Shown piece after piece: positions 1 to 11,879 of a stretch of DNA of 64,000 bases. A program made the position numbers and the translations under genes. How positions within the stretch are numbered: position 1 is the first letter of the stretch; each line of letters starts with the position of its first letter. The stretch is from assembly GCF_963576545.1 (NCBI RefSeq), contig NC_083646.1, positions 20,346,663 to 20,410,662 of the forward strand. The letters are read 5' to 3'. The notes beneath the pieces are model-generated. The model was not told the DNA's origin. It did not search any database and saw nothing but the letters and a program-made list of their open reading frames with translations. The stretch is from Limanda limanda. Lineage: Eukaryota > Chordata > Actinopteri > Pleuronectiformes > Pleuronectidae.

Positions 1-126
1 TCCGATTACTTTAACATACAGAAAAAAGCCATTTTGTTTATGATATGGAGTTAAGAGAACACAATATTTTAGGTTACCCACTCCCAATCCAGATTCTAAA
101 AAAAGGAAGTAGCGTAGAACTTGATT

Positions 127-326
127 NNNNNNNNNNNNNNNNNNNNNNNNNNNNNNNNNNNNNNNNNNNNNNNNNNNNNNNNNNNNNNNNNNNNNNNNNN
201 NNNNNNNNNNNNNNNNNNNNNNNNNNNNNNNNNNNNNNNNNNNNNNNNNNNNNNNNNNNNNNNNNNNNNNNNNNNNNNNNNNNNNNNNNNNNNNNNNNNN
301 NNNNNNNNNNNNNNNNNNNNNNNNNN
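127..326. other. Assembly gap (200 N)
   Basis: A run of exactly 200 undetermined bases. The round length suggests a scaffold gap of nominal size, so the true distance across it is unknown. The flanking sequence (1-126 and 327-1136) is AT-rich and contains nothing I recognise beyond a possible 3' UTR of the minus-strand gene to the right. Confidence 0.98.
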
Positions 327-357
327 GATCACGAAAACTACCTTACCTTATTAATAT

Positions 358-363
358 TTTATT
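358..363 (-). terminator. preb: Candidate polyadenylation signal of preb
   Basis: TTTATT on the plus strand, that is AATAAA on the minus strand, about 770 bases downstream of the preb stop codon. I saw no earlier canonical AATAAA on that strand. It lies just beyond the N gap, and cDNA ends would be needed to confirm it. Confidence 0.35.
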
Positions 364-1136
364 TTCATCATTATACTAAATTACATAATAGGAATTAAAA
401 AGATTCAGACATCATTTTTAACATCTGCGAGGCTGAAATATGCTGTCAGAACAATTATATTCGCCTTAAATATGTCTCAGCTTTGACTCTTGTACATTAC
501 CATTTTATAAGTTTTCAGACATCTAGTTGTTGGTTCCTTTAACAACTATTCCCACACCTTTTGGTACAATATCAAATGCTTTTCCATTGGTTGGGGATAT
601 TGCAAAGTTGTGTGAAAACGATTACTCAGTGGATAAAAATGGAGAGAGACTTAAAAAGCAGGAGAAGCAATTATTTAAAAAATAATGGCTAATTCGAGGT
701 GTCTGTGTGTAGAGACCAAACAAAATCGGAAACACATTATGTACCAATTGTTTTTATAGTTTTACATTGTTCCTTAAATATGCCAATAAAAATATCCCAC
801 CCTTTAAACATTCATGAATCTGAGTCCTTCAAATCTCCATGATAAATCCAGAAATGATTAAGAATAATTGATACAAATCAAAGTGAGTAAAATTCCACAT
901 TCTTTCCAGGGTTGATTCCACTGGGGTTTACGGATCTGAGAGGAACGACCCTGAACAAGAGTTGAGGGTAGTCAGGGCGCCATAAAAAAGCTTCTTCAGT
1001 CAACGCCGTGCCTCAGCTGCGAGTTGGAGTTCAGCATTGAGATGGAATATGTGACTGAGGACTGCTGTTGACAGTGGCAAAGTCAGCCATATGAAGATGT
1101 GTCCATGCTCCACCGACCTTTGGATTTTAAATGTAT

Positions 1137-4100
1137 TTACATAAATCCTGGAAAGAGGTACTGTAGGAGGAGGATGACTCCCACAACCATCAAGCCACAG
1201 CAGAGCAGCACCAGCCAGATAGGAAAAGACCCTGAAGGAGAACACAGAGGGGCAAAAGATGGGCTGAGAGGGGCTTACTGGGGAAATGGGGCCTTAGTGT
1301 GTTCACACAGTGATGATGGAGGACTTACTTCGGTTGGGGACAGCATGTACTTGACAGCGGCTGTCCACAGCTACACTCAGCATAGCCGTTTCGTTATTCC
1401 CTATGATATTTTTGCCCTTCATTGAGTCGGGCAGGAAGGCCAGGCCTGTCACAACGATGCCATGGGACTCCTGTACGTAATACAGCTTCTACACAAACAG
1501 AAAAAGGAACAAGTTACCATCATGCAACCGGGCATCTTGGTCAAGTAGTAAGTGGAAGTACTTGTTAGAACGAGATGTGTGTCTGTGCAATTTTTACCTG
1601 AAGGGAGAAAGCAATGTAGATTGCTACTGATCCTGTTACAGTTCCAAGGCCAAGGAATGTTCCAGAGTCGCTGTCAAAAACAGGCCACAAAACCGTTTAT
1701 CCTGAACAGTCTGATTAATGTTTCCAAGTAAAACAGAACAGTATACATGTGACCACTGTTACTCTTTGTTGCTGCGAGCCACACACTTTTATAAGTTTGA
1801 CGGCTGGATGTCTCTGGGTCATCCTTAGCACGAGCAGTGATAGAGGCAAACGCATCAAGGTCCGGGTAATGATACCCGACTCATTATACGGGAGAATTCT
1901 ATATATCCATTAGTGAAACACCGAACAACGTTGGAAAACTCTCCGATAACGGAGTGAGGTGTTTCAAATCACTTTCTTGCATAGACACTTAACAGAACCT
2001 GTATAGAAGGATTCAAGAGGGGATTCAAGGTAGTCATCGACTATGGTAATATGAGGGGGCGTACTCCAAGCACAGGTCAACCTGTCAATCACTCACAGAC
2101 GAGGTGTAATTGGAGCCTCCATAGCAGGAATTATGTTAAGGGCCTGCATGATATTATTTTATAAAAAGTGGGATAGGAAAAACCACAGCTTTCAACCCCG
2201 TCCCATATTGAATAATTGGGAAACCTTTGGTCTACTTGCTGCATTGCTTATGATTAACATTAACAATCTATCAATTACCTGACAGCCAGACAGGAGATGA
2301 CTTCATTGCCACATGGAGCCGTCATCATGGGCAGGAAGCTCTTGCCGTCCCACTTGGTGAGGTAGCAGGGAGGTGGTCTTCTGTCTCTTTTATGGGGGAT
2401 CTGCACTGTGTAAAGCCTCAGGGCATCTTTCTGGTCCTCTACCTTTCCAAACCTGAAAACCAAAAGAAATATGACTCTGTGTAGTCACATCACCCACATG
2501 ACTATGATGAGGTGAAGAGCTCTTGACAGAAGGAGATACCTGCAAGCCATATATCGATAAGTCTTCTCAGCCATTTGAGGAAGGGTTTCATGCCATTTCA
2601 GATTCATCGCCAATTGGTTGCCGCTCCATACACTGCAGGCAAAGTCCCTGCCAACAGTCACCAGGTGCTGCATGAGAATACAACAAAACATATGAGTTAT
2701 TACTTATCAATCAAGCAATTGTCCTTATTCAGAGTCTAAATTAAATTTCCACACCTAAAGCTGCCAGTACTTCACCTTTTTCCCAGGACTCATATCCAAG
2801 TCTTCGATCTCCCCTTCGTGTGCTTTGAAGTCAAACTTCTTCTTCAGTGATGGAAACTGTACAAGAGTCAAGACCAATGCATCAAGCGTCATACAACAAC
2901 ACAGAACAATTGCATTTCAGTCGGTTGTGGGAGAGGGATCCCTCACATGCGGCTCGCTCTGAAGTTTCTATGTTTTTGCCTCACTCTTGTTGAGGGCTGA
3001 GGATGTTGCACCTTTTTCAACCCTATGAGACTTACTGGGATTTGCGAATATAGGCTGAACAAACAAAATCAAATTAATAAATTGAAGAAATCCTACTTTA
3101 AATTAAGACAATTTCTTGCAATGTAAACATTATAAGAATGATGTTTTTTGATAACACTTTGTTCAGCAGTTACATAACTTCTGTCTAAAATCACATAACA
3201 GCTTTACAGCACAGTCCAACAAACTCAACCTCAATAAGTGATACACTGATAACTCCCAGTATAGCATGGTCAGCCATTGTGGCAGGTCAGTCGGAGTGTT
3301 TACCTCCCAGACTCGTATGTGCCCGTCTGTGCCTCCTGTCAGCAGGAGGCTCAGGTCAGAACTGAAGCTGACCACCTTCTGGAGCGGGTCCTGAGGGTTC
3401 AGGTCGGACTGGACTTCAGCCAAACCAGTCACAGAGATTTGAGCTGTCTCATCCTTCATATCAGACGTTTCTCCAGAAGCTGCGGCTCCATCCTTTCCAC
3501 CTTTGTCTCCTTTCCCAGCTCGCCGCCTGGCATTACCCTGCTGCACACTGTTCCCTGCTGCACAGACAAGACAAACTTACTCTGGGTTGTGAAATTAGAC
3601 ACAAGTAGAATTACCTAACTTTTCTTACACCCATGCTTTGAATGTCTGCACAAATGTTGTTCAACCAATTGTTGCAACATGTGTGTGAAGCTCTTTAAGG
3701 CCACATTTTAGTCAGACTGAAAGTCACTGAACTTATTTGTAAATTAAGTTCCAGAAAATGATGCACGATACTGACATTGTGTGAAGTTCTGATAACCAAT
3801 AACTTCTCGTACTTTTACAGATACTCATCATACTTTATTTTAGCTTACATCCTACTAAGGAAGGTGTTATAGAGTAACTGTAACATTTAGTACGGAAGCA
3901 GTAGAAGACTAAACACAGCTTCATCGGTGCATATCCTCTGTTGGACCAGTACCTGCACATTTAAAAAAGTGCTGAAACACACATATAAATCCTTAAAATG
4001 CGTCAGCCAAATTTCAGTAAGTTTAATATATGCAGCCCATGTTTCTTAATGACAGCAGGTATGTGTCAGTCTGCAGCAGAGAGCCTCACCATCTTTGGCA

Positions 4101-4946
4101 GCAGCTTTGCCTCCTTCGGTCTTTGCGCAGTGTTGAAACCTCATCAGGCAGCAGGTCCCATCCTGTCCTGCAGCAATTACACCATCCCCTACGGCCATGT
4201 TCATGGTGGCTCGTGTGTCGGTGTCATGAGAGTGAAGGAGGCTGGCACTGTACTGGTGTTCTCCCACCAGCTCCAGATCCAGAAATTGCTGAAACATAGA
4301 GTTGTGAGTCAGCTACTGCTGCAACTGGTTTATACACTCAATATGTCTGGGATCCAAATGTCTACATACACGCGGACTGAACCTGATGCGTTGTTAACAC
4401 GGCAAGATCACAACCTTTAAGTGTTTAAGTGTTACTTGTACAATAAACATGCAGTATGTAAACATATAATTGAATGTTCTGCTGTTTGGTCAACAAACCA
4501 CAGCTTCAGAAAGCAAATGATAAGGACAGAACCGTCTCTGAGAGCTAGACAGAATATGGCTCGGAAGGGCAAGGAAAAAAAAAAGAAGCTACATCCGGTC
4601 ACCAAAAATACTTTGGCAGCAACTAATATTCTCAAGTGACTCATCCATCCAAAGTCTACATTGTTGGAAGCACTTAAGATAGAAAAACACACTACAAACA
4701 AACACACAATTTATTTACAACTTGGTGAAGCGGTTTTCTGTGTGTTTGTGTGTTTTTAAGTCGCAGTGTTTTGCATTATTATTAAAAGAACAGTTGATGC
4801 TGTGTACTTACCACCGCATTCTTTATGCCCGTTTTGGAGGCACCTCCTCCTCCTGCTGTGATCACCAGCCCGGTTTTGGGGTCAACTTTAATGGAGTATA
4901 AGGGAAAAGGGGCTCTGTACACATCTGGGACCTTCTTCCTCCCCAT
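1137..4946 (-). CDS. preb: Prolactin regulatory element-binding protein (PREB/SEC12), 9 coding exons
   Basis: PREB/SEC12 is an ER-membrane WD40 protein. It is the guanine nucleotide exchange factor that loads SAR1 with GTP to start COPII vesicle budding. Coding exons, minus strand, 5' to 3': 4946-4812, 4288-4090, 3557-3304, 2856-2776, 2667-2540, 2452-2279, 1670-1598, 1488-1329, 1231-1137. All introns are GT-AG and phases join to 1299 nt (432 aa plus stop); human PREB is 417 aa. Visible family marks are the N-terminal start MGRKK, the run [12 protein letters not shown], the WD motifs [11 protein letters not shown] and TVGRD, the segment TVQIPHKR, and a C-terminal membrane anchor (about residues 404-427) ending FPGFM. 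The start at 4946 is chosen because it matches the mammalian start. The linker encoded by the third exon is rich in Lys, Gly and Ala, as in homologues. It is transcribed divergently from adcy3. Confidence 0.96.
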
Positions 4947-5001
4947 GCTTTCTGTGACAGTCTCGCTCACTTCTTCATAAAGCGGCTGTATTCAACCCTA
5001 C
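4947..5001 (-). promoter_or_regulatory. preb: preb 5' UTR segment with a short upstream ORF
   Basis: A good acceptor (pyrimidine-rich tract then CAG on the minus strand) puts the 5' edge of the first coding exon at 5001. The 55 bases of leader between it and the start codon contain an ATG at 4978 followed by two codons and TGA, a three-codon upstream ORF. It could modestly reduce initiation at the main start. The splice site is inferred from sequence only. Confidence 0.5.
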
Positions 5002-5464
5002 CTGTAGAAAACAGAGAGTTTATTTATGACATCGATCTGCTGGGTGTGCAAAGAGGAGACTTCTTCCCTCGAACAGCTTTGTATATCCTTTAACTGGAGT
5101 CATCACACTATGAAGTACTCCACATACTGACATGAGTGTAATGAAGGACTGCTATAACTGAACAGAAACAATGCGACTGTCGCTCATACTTAGGTTAGAG
5201 TGAATGGGAGCCAGAGGTAATATTGGTATAATGGATATGTAATGTGACTGTTTATGATGGCAAGTCCAGTTAAATCCTTTGCAGTGAACAGCTCACCCCT
5301 TAAACGTCTATATGAGACAGTCTCAAATAAACAAACAGAGCGTTCATGTAGGTGGGACTTGTTTGTGTACGTCATGGAACTGACACTGAGGTTCTATCCC
5401 CTGCACTACGGCCATAATATTCCACAACCATCTACGTCACAAATATAGCTGTACATTCCAGCAT

Positions 5465-5710
5465 GAAGCTACAAAGGCCTGTCTGTGATTGCGATCTCAT
5501 GAGCTGCTGTGTTCTCAGAGGAGGTTTCCAGACGGATCTCCTCAGGGAGAATGTTCCACAGAGTGGGAGCCCGGACAGAAGAGGCCTGGTCTCCTCTGGT
5601 CCTCAGCCTGGTCTGTGGGATGGAGAGCAGAGCCTTCGCTGAGGACCTCAGGTTATGACCGGGCACGTGTGGGTAGTTTGTTACTTGTATTGAAAAGTGC
5701 TATACAATTA
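5465..5710 (-). mobile_element. 3'-terminal fragment of a non-LTR retrotransposon
   Basis: The minus strand reads LRSSAKALLSIPQTRLRTRG followed by a segment with APTLWNILPEEIR. This kind of motif is found at the C terminus of reverse transcriptase ORFs of fish LINEs. On the plus strand it is followed by AAAAGTGCTATACAATTAAA, resembling a LINE/SINE 3' tail. A related copy lies at 60985-61190 in the opposite orientation. It sits between preb coding exon 1 and its putative noncoding exon. Confidence 0.6.
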
Positions 5711-6049
5711 AAATGATTATTATATGGTGTCAAAGACCTGAAATGAAGTTAGGTGCAAGTACAGAATGGGCCTTAAATTTAATTCTGAAATGCACTAGCA
5801 GTCAGATTAACTTGCTCTGTTCTGGTAGATTTAGTGGCGCCTTGGACGAGCTGGGATCTGTGTGGACTCTGTGGCTCAGACTCATGCAGGTGAAGAGACG
5901 CTTGCCACGATCCAAACCAGAGGAAACGAAGCCATGACAACCTGCAGCTTTCATCTGGATCGAAACGTGCTGCTCTTTGACAGTGTCCCCAGCTGCAGAG
6001 AACACGAGTGGACCCCTGTGTTGACATGATTAATGAGAGTTCAGTTAAA

Positions 6050-6430
6050 CCAGCACAGACCGTGGCACCAGCGTCTCCCGGATGTCAGGGCGACGACAGC
6101 GGTAGAGAATCCGGTGTGTCCTACCTCTTCTCCTCCACCACCAGGAAAGCTTATCCGCAGAAAGGAGAGAAAACGAAAATTGTGTGAACCTGAGAAGCTA
6201 AACTAGCCGATGTGTCAATCAATCAGATAGGTACAGTAGCAGTTAGCATAGCTAGCTTAGCAGCCGGCTCGGTTGCTGCCGGTGGTTTGTTGAGAGGCCT
6301 CCTACCTGTGCAGCCGCTCGGGTTAGTCAGCAGTGCAGAGAGTTACCGGTGAGAAAGTCCTGTGGTGACGAGGAAGCGCTAAAGGCTAACCGCTAAACGT
6401 AGCCGAGCAGGTGTTCCAGTTTAACTGGTG
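6050..6430 (-). promoter_or_regulatory. preb: Probable preb promoter and noncoding first exon
   Basis: This stretch is richer in C, G and CpG than its surroundings. It contains a strong minus-strand donor (GAAGAG then GTAGGA, exon edge at 6125) that would join to the acceptor at 5001. A noncoding exon of roughly 6125 to 6300-6350 is therefore likely, with the transcription start in the CpG-rich block. The exact start is not visible from sequence. Confidence 0.45.
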
Positions 6431-6431
6431 A

Positions 6432-6648
6432 TGATGGCAACTGGAGATATCTTGTCTTTATTCCAGAGGTTGCTGGTTGGTTGTAGACTCGGTCGCAGAT
6501 TCGTCATTTTTCACAGAGCGCCTGTGTGACATGCGGTGATCCGCTGAAGGTGTCGTTGAAATAAATATTAAAAAAAACCTTCACGAGTGAATGGAATGTG
6601 TCCGTGTCCGCATCACGTTGAAAAAAATTTAAATCATTTGGGTAAAAA
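6432..6648. repeat. Left arm of a large inverted repeat
   Basis: The reverse complement of this arm aligns along its whole length with 7478-7692. Shared perfect blocks include AATCTGCGACCGAGTCT and TTTATTTCAACGACACCTTC. I estimate about 80% identity over about 215 bases by eye. The arms enclose about 830 bases. They could be long terminal inverted repeats of a DNA element or an inverted duplication of promoter-proximal DNA of preb. Confidence 0.8.
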
Positions 6649-6707
6649 AAATGATATAGTACAAAATACTTGAACAGGACCTGAATGAAGCGTTTTCTAC
6701 ATTGTCA

Positions 6708-6925
6708 TATTTTTCTCCAGTGTTGGTTTGGCAGGTCGCAAACTTTTCAGACTTACGGTCGGTAAGTTGCTTACGGGTTAACATTTTGATAAAGATGCTG
6801 TATGAAGAACAGGATGAGGAAAACGAGGACACAATTGTTGGTCTGAGTCTTGATCTGAGTCTCTGAAATCTCTGCGGCTGAGGAACTAGACCTTGATCCA
6901 CAGGATCAAGCTGAAGTTGTGGGCT
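6708..6925 (+). mobile_element. piggyBac-like transposase 5' fragment (decayed)
   Basis: This segment aligns with 60010-60195. Both contain the string ATGAAGAACAGGATGA followed by a stretch encoding acidic residues, then a CACAGG-GTCAAGCTG-AGTTGTGGG block. The better copy reads as the N-terminal acidic region typical of piggyBac-derived transposases. This copy has stops and indels. It lies in the loop between the two inverted-repeat arms. Confidence 0.55.
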
Positions 6926-7477
6926 GAGACTAAACTTGCTCATTTGATGACATGAAGAAGTTGAGTCTTCTATGTCATCAAAGGATCCTTCTACTAAATG
7001 AAAAAGGAAGAATTAGCTAAAACTGAATATAGCAAAGAAACAGCCTGCCATGAATGAAATAACACAGGAAATTAATATGTGTCATTATGTATATATATTT
7101 TATTTTCTATTTCAAAATTTTGATATTCTATTTTGTATTATTTTATTCAATATTTGTTTTTGTTTGTAATATTCTGAGCATTGCTATAAGAGAGCCTGTG
7201 ACCCAAGCATTTAATTGCCAGCGACTGCCTAATGTAATTGTGCATTTGACAATAAACTCTTGAATCTTTGCATGGAGCTGGCCACGTGTGTGTATTCTTC
7301 GTAACTCCCTGTGTCTCCTATGAATGATGAGCAACAGTTTGTGAAGCCTGTTATTAGGTTTGGAGGTGATAGTCTGTGTTGGGACTATCAACCGATTACA
7401 TGGCCTCAGTCCAGAAGCTAATACTGCTTTACCACGTTGTTTCGAATCCCGCTCAGGTATCTTGTATTTTATTAATT

Positions 7478-7692
7478 TTTTACCCATATGATTTAAATTG
7501 TTGTCTCAACTTGATGCTGACACGGGCACATAACATTAACTCGTGATTATTATTTTTTTCTTTGTTTATTTCAACGACACCTTCAGTAGATCACCGCACT
7601 TCATAGACAGGCGCTCTGGGGAAAATGACGAATCTGCGACCGAGTCTGCAACCGAACGACAACATCTGCAACCAGTTGCCATGATCCCCAGC
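7478..7692. repeat. Right arm of the large inverted repeat
   Basis: Inverted partner of 6432-6648. The palindrome centre is near 7066. Between the arms the DNA is AT-rich and includes a LINE-like 3' tail around 7250-7266 (ACAATAAACTCTTGAATCT). Confidence 0.8.
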
Positions 7693-8039
7693 TATACTGG
7701 AACACCGGCAGCCACTTCCCTAAGTACACGTCGGCAACGCGTACCCTGCGCGCTGACGTCGATGCACGCACGTTCTCTGTTGATGTGGTTCTTCTAAACC
7801 ACGTGATCAAATACTTTTCATTTGCAGCATTTTGAATAGTGCACCAGGGTAATAAATTACTCTAAAAGGGTCTGTATTAGATGAAAGAAAAAATAGCTTA
7901 GGCTTGTTTTGTTTGTTATACTTATATATTCTATATTTAACATTTGAGAATTTACCGTCACCATCCAGCACTGTTTGTTCCTGATGAATCCTACAACTCA
8001 TCTGCAGATGAACATATTCTACATTGAACCTTTTGTCAA

Positions 8040-8310
8040 GATTCACCTGACCACCGAAATCTGATCAGTTCTTTGAGTCCGAGTGAAAACTGATCAAAGT
8101 TGAAGAGATCCCCTCAAGGCTAATAAGGATAATTTTCGAGGCCACCGTAAAGTGACCTTTGACCTTTGGCTGCCAAAGTCAAACCAGTTAATCCTTAAAT
8201 CCAAATTATACAAAATTTGAAGAAATGTCCTAATTGCGTTCTTGACCTTTCATGTTCACAAAAATGGGAGGGATTCACAGATGGACAGAGGAGCCGTAAA
8301 CACATGGCAT
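8040..8310. repeat. Dispersed fish repeat rich in GACCTTTGACC-type half-sites
   Basis: The block carries the words GTGACCTTTGACCTTTGG, AAATTTGAAGAAATGTCC and TTCACAAAAATGGGAGGGA in the order known from a very common dispersed repeat of teleost genomes. The AGGTCA-like half-sites are part of the repeat and are not evidence of a real nuclear receptor element. Assignment is from memory of the pattern, not a library search. Confidence 0.5.
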
Positions 8311-9370
8311 GAAAAGATCTCTTTAGGGGCTAATCCCTCATTTTACTGTCTTGTAAAATATGCAAATTAATGTTGATATGTGACTTTACTGCTCAGTAGC
8401 CGTTGCTGTGTAAACGCTGTTTAGTTTCCTTACAGTGTTGCCTGCTGTTATCGAATGAAGACAGACAATGCAGTTCAGAGTCAACTTGTGTATTTGTCAA
8501 ACACATGCAATGCAAATTATACAAGGGAATCATGAGATGGAAACAGAGATGTCTGTTGTATTGGCCTCTGTTGTTAATGCTCGTGAGGGACTTCAGAATT
8601 ATCCCTTGTCACTTGTTAGTCCTCCTCAAACAGTTCTACAATATATTGTGTTTCTATATATTGTGTTTCTATGGTGCAGAGTGAATTAAGAAAACTTTGT
8701 GTTCATCCTATCTGATTTATTATGGTACATCTTTTTTCATTGTCAATGTTTGTCATAAAAAGAAGCTGAATTTACTAATCTTGGCTTGTATTATTTAAGT
8801 TTGAATGATTTACGGAATGTTTTAGTTTTTTTTCATTCATTGCATGTCAGCAATGTCTGAGGTCTGTTCAGCAATCAACAATATCAAAAAAGCTCTACAG
8901 TACAATTCAACTTGGTGTTAGTATTACAGCAACAAAACGTGCATTGTGCTTATAGCTTTGAAGACAAATTGCCAAAGAGGAAGTGATAGTATGAATGTTG
9001 CTGCCATGATGGAGATCTGGAATCGTGACACCCGCGAATGTCCGTGTCAGTCCCATATGGTGAAATCAAAATAATAAAATAATCAATACACACCTATTTT
9101 TTATCGTATAAAATTTTTTCTGATATGATTATCAATATTTTCAAACCCATCATCCATTCCACCCATGTTATCCTTGGTTGAGATATGTGCTTAAGTGCCC
9201 TTTTATTTGTAGTTTTTGTTTTATACAAATAACTTTGAAATTAATCATTCATTATTAGTGAGAGACAATTAGCAGATCGTGTTCCTCCGTCAATCTTTTT
9301 TTAACACAGAACTTCCGATCTTTGTGCTTTTCGGAGGGAATCAGTCAAAAGTCTAAGTGAAGTCACAAGT

Positions 9371-9895
9371 TGTTGGTGTTGAAATTATCGTATATTCTGA
9401 GCAGCCGAGAGGTGTCGATGATGGTGAAGTTTGAAGGAAGGATTCCGCGAACCATAACTAGCTTGCACAGTAAATGTTTTATTACAAAGAAGTTCACAGA
9501 TCAGGACGGACTCTAGAAGTCCGGAGACATCCACACGCCAATAATGGAAGCCTGCCTTTGCAGGAGTCGAGCCCACATTATATAGAGAGGTTGTGACCCA
9601 AGGCAAAACAATGTCCCACATCTCGTGGTTCAGCAGGGCATGACTGTATTTATCTAAACATATAATGTTAATGAAAGGGTGTATTCATAAATACATGCCT
9701 CGCGCTTAAAGACAAAGACCCATGTTATATACTCATCCATTAACAGGTCAGTGATCATTTCCCTAGGGGAGAGAACTAACTAAAAATACAAGGAGGAGTT
9801 ACTGAGAATCTAAAGATGAGGGCTGCATGCTTAAACATGTGATTCTGGTTCATAAACAGGTTACAGGGATCTATTTAGCAAAGACACTACAAAAT
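9371..9895 (-). mobile_element. LTR-like block (possible solo LTR of a retroelement)
   Basis: Read on the minus strand this block starts TGTAGTGTC and ends ACCAACA (TG...CA). It holds a TATA-like box (TATATAATG, near 9577) and, about 100 bases further on, an AATAAA signal near 9480. That order (TATA, then poly(A) signal, then a short U5-like tail) is the layout of a retroviral or Ty3-like LTR. I could not find a clear target-site duplication or a second LTR. No gag, pol or env reading frame is visible beside it. Confidence 0.5.
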
Positions 9896-11428
9896 CAACA
9901 TGAAGTCCAGTCTTTTGCTCTTCAAATTGACTGAAGTCATCAGATTAATGACTGAAGTCTGACTTTAATCCTCTGTCTCTCTGTCCTCTGCTCACAACTC
10001 ATCGGTCAGTTTTATTTTTTTAATATGTCAGCATACACACCACACAATAAGACAATAAATAAATGAATGAAAACACTTCTCTCCTCAAACACAAAGCTGT
10101 CCAATCTGTCAGATGTCAAATGAGTCAACGTACTTCAATCCAACACATACTCTGTCTATACACCATCCTGGCTCCTCATGCTGAAGCATACAGTTTATTA
10201 ATTATAGTGCAGGCTGCACTGGGGTAATCCATCTCCCACTGTAACATCATTAGGTGAATCCGGAGGTAAATTAATTACTGATGATGCCTCCGCGAGCACG
10301 ATGATTCTCTGTGGACCACAGCGTGTCTGAAACAAATCTTCATTCAACATGACTTCCCAGACTGAATTTGACATGTTCCACATGATGAGCCACGTGTGGG
10401 TTTTGTTCTTCTGCTCTTGCAATGTGACCTTGAGTCAGTTGGGGACGGAGCGGCTGGGAGATGATGTTGATGAAATGTTTCTGGTCAATAGCCAACAATC
10501 TGCATCCGAGTGGAGTTTCAGCGGAACAATCAATAGAAGCCTGCTGGCAGTGTGGTGTCAATGAAAGGAGTTGGTGTCAGACAGGTTCCACATTAATGCA
10601 CTGTGGTTCGTATAGCACTGCAGCTGCAAGCTCAGGCCTCCTGCAGAGTTAGATGTCTGTAAGCAGCCACTGGAGAATAACTCGACCTGCACAGAAACAT
10701 GCTGAGAAATCAGTCTCAACTCAAATGTAGCTGGATAAGGCTTCCAGCTCCACCATGATTGAAAGTAAAGACGAGTATCAGGCCTGGAAAGTGGTGATTT
10801 CCAGACAAATTGTGATATATTTCTGTACGTGTGTGTGTGTGGGTGTGTGGATGGGTAAATCAGAACATCAGTCATATTTTCATGCATCCAGGGCTAATGT
10901 TAATAGTTACAGTCAATAGGCTCAGTTTTGAAAATGCAGCCTGTCATCCATTTTAGACAAACCTATCAACTGTGTTCACTTTGAATTAAAAGTGACACCT
11001 GTTGAGTCCCACGATGCTGCACATGCCTCTCAAAACATTAGAGTGCCCTTGAGCAAGGCACCAAACCCCAACTAAAGTGTGGAGCTGCCTGAGTGGAGGC
11101 AGCAGCCAGTGGCACGGAGGCTGATACAGCTGTTGCTCCAGCTGTTCATAAGAATGAACCCTCTTTCTCAGAGTCAGGCCACAGACTGGTCATCTGCTCC
11201 TCAAGACGCTGCTTGTCCTCCTGACCAGTTCCTCCAGCAGGGTGGGAGGGGGGGACAGTGGTGACGATGGAAGGGGGCAGGGACCCGTCCAGTTGATCTG
11301 GAGAGCTGGCCGAGTTAAGTTATTCATAAAAACCTGGAGTAAATGCGGAAGCCTCTGACTATGCACCTTCAAAATAAAAGTGAGAGGACTTTAATGAATG
11401 CCCATCTGTAAGTGAATACAACTCACTG

Positions 11429-11429
<1 letters not shown>
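9896..11429. other. Intergenic DNA without a recognised gene
   Basis: Open frames here are short, overlapping and antisense to each other, with no family motif. A short SINE-like phrase (GTGCCCTTGAGCAAGGCAC) sits at about 11041-11061. A G-rich run lies around 11240-11260. Nothing else is supported. Confidence 0.5.
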
Positions 11430-11461
<32 letters not shown>

Positions 11462-11815
11462 CATTAATTATATATAAATATATATATTGCATTAATTATA
11501 TATAAAGATATGTATATGCATGAATTATATATTAAGATATTTATATGCAGTTATTTTACGTAAAAATATCATTTAAAGTTATTGTCTGTAAGGATATTGA
11601 TATAAAATAATTTAATATAAAGATAATATAATGTTATAATTATATATCAAAGTACTGATATGCTGTCATTGTATTTAAATGTGTTTACAGTAATTGCATA
11701 AAAAGGTATTCCTATGCCATAATTGTAAATAAAGGTATTCATATGCAGTCATTGAATATAAAAGTATTAATATGCAGCAATTGTAAATAAAGATTTATAT
11801 GTGCAGATAATCCAG
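11430..11815. repeat. AT-rich microsatellite passing into a degenerate minisatellite
   Basis: A (TA)n run (about 11433-11459) is followed by repeats of roughly 30-45 bases. Each contains a form of TATGCAGTNATTGTAAATAAA and AAAGGTATTCATATGCAG, with many substitutions. The array ends about 70 bases before the CpG-rich first exon assigned to adcy3. Confidence 0.75.
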
Positions 11816-11879
11816 ATTTATTTTACTCTGTCACTGTTACTGAAGGCCATTTGAAGAGGCACACGTGCAAATGAAAGTC

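Noticed and set aside
8140..8175. Nuclear receptor response element (GACCTTTGACC half-sites)
   Set aside because: The half-sites are inherent to a high-copy dispersed repeat, so they give no specific evidence of regulation.
10198..10564. A possible small gene with antisense overlapping frames of about 70 codons
   Set aside because: No homology, no splice structure and no conserved motif; it cannot be told apart from chance frames.
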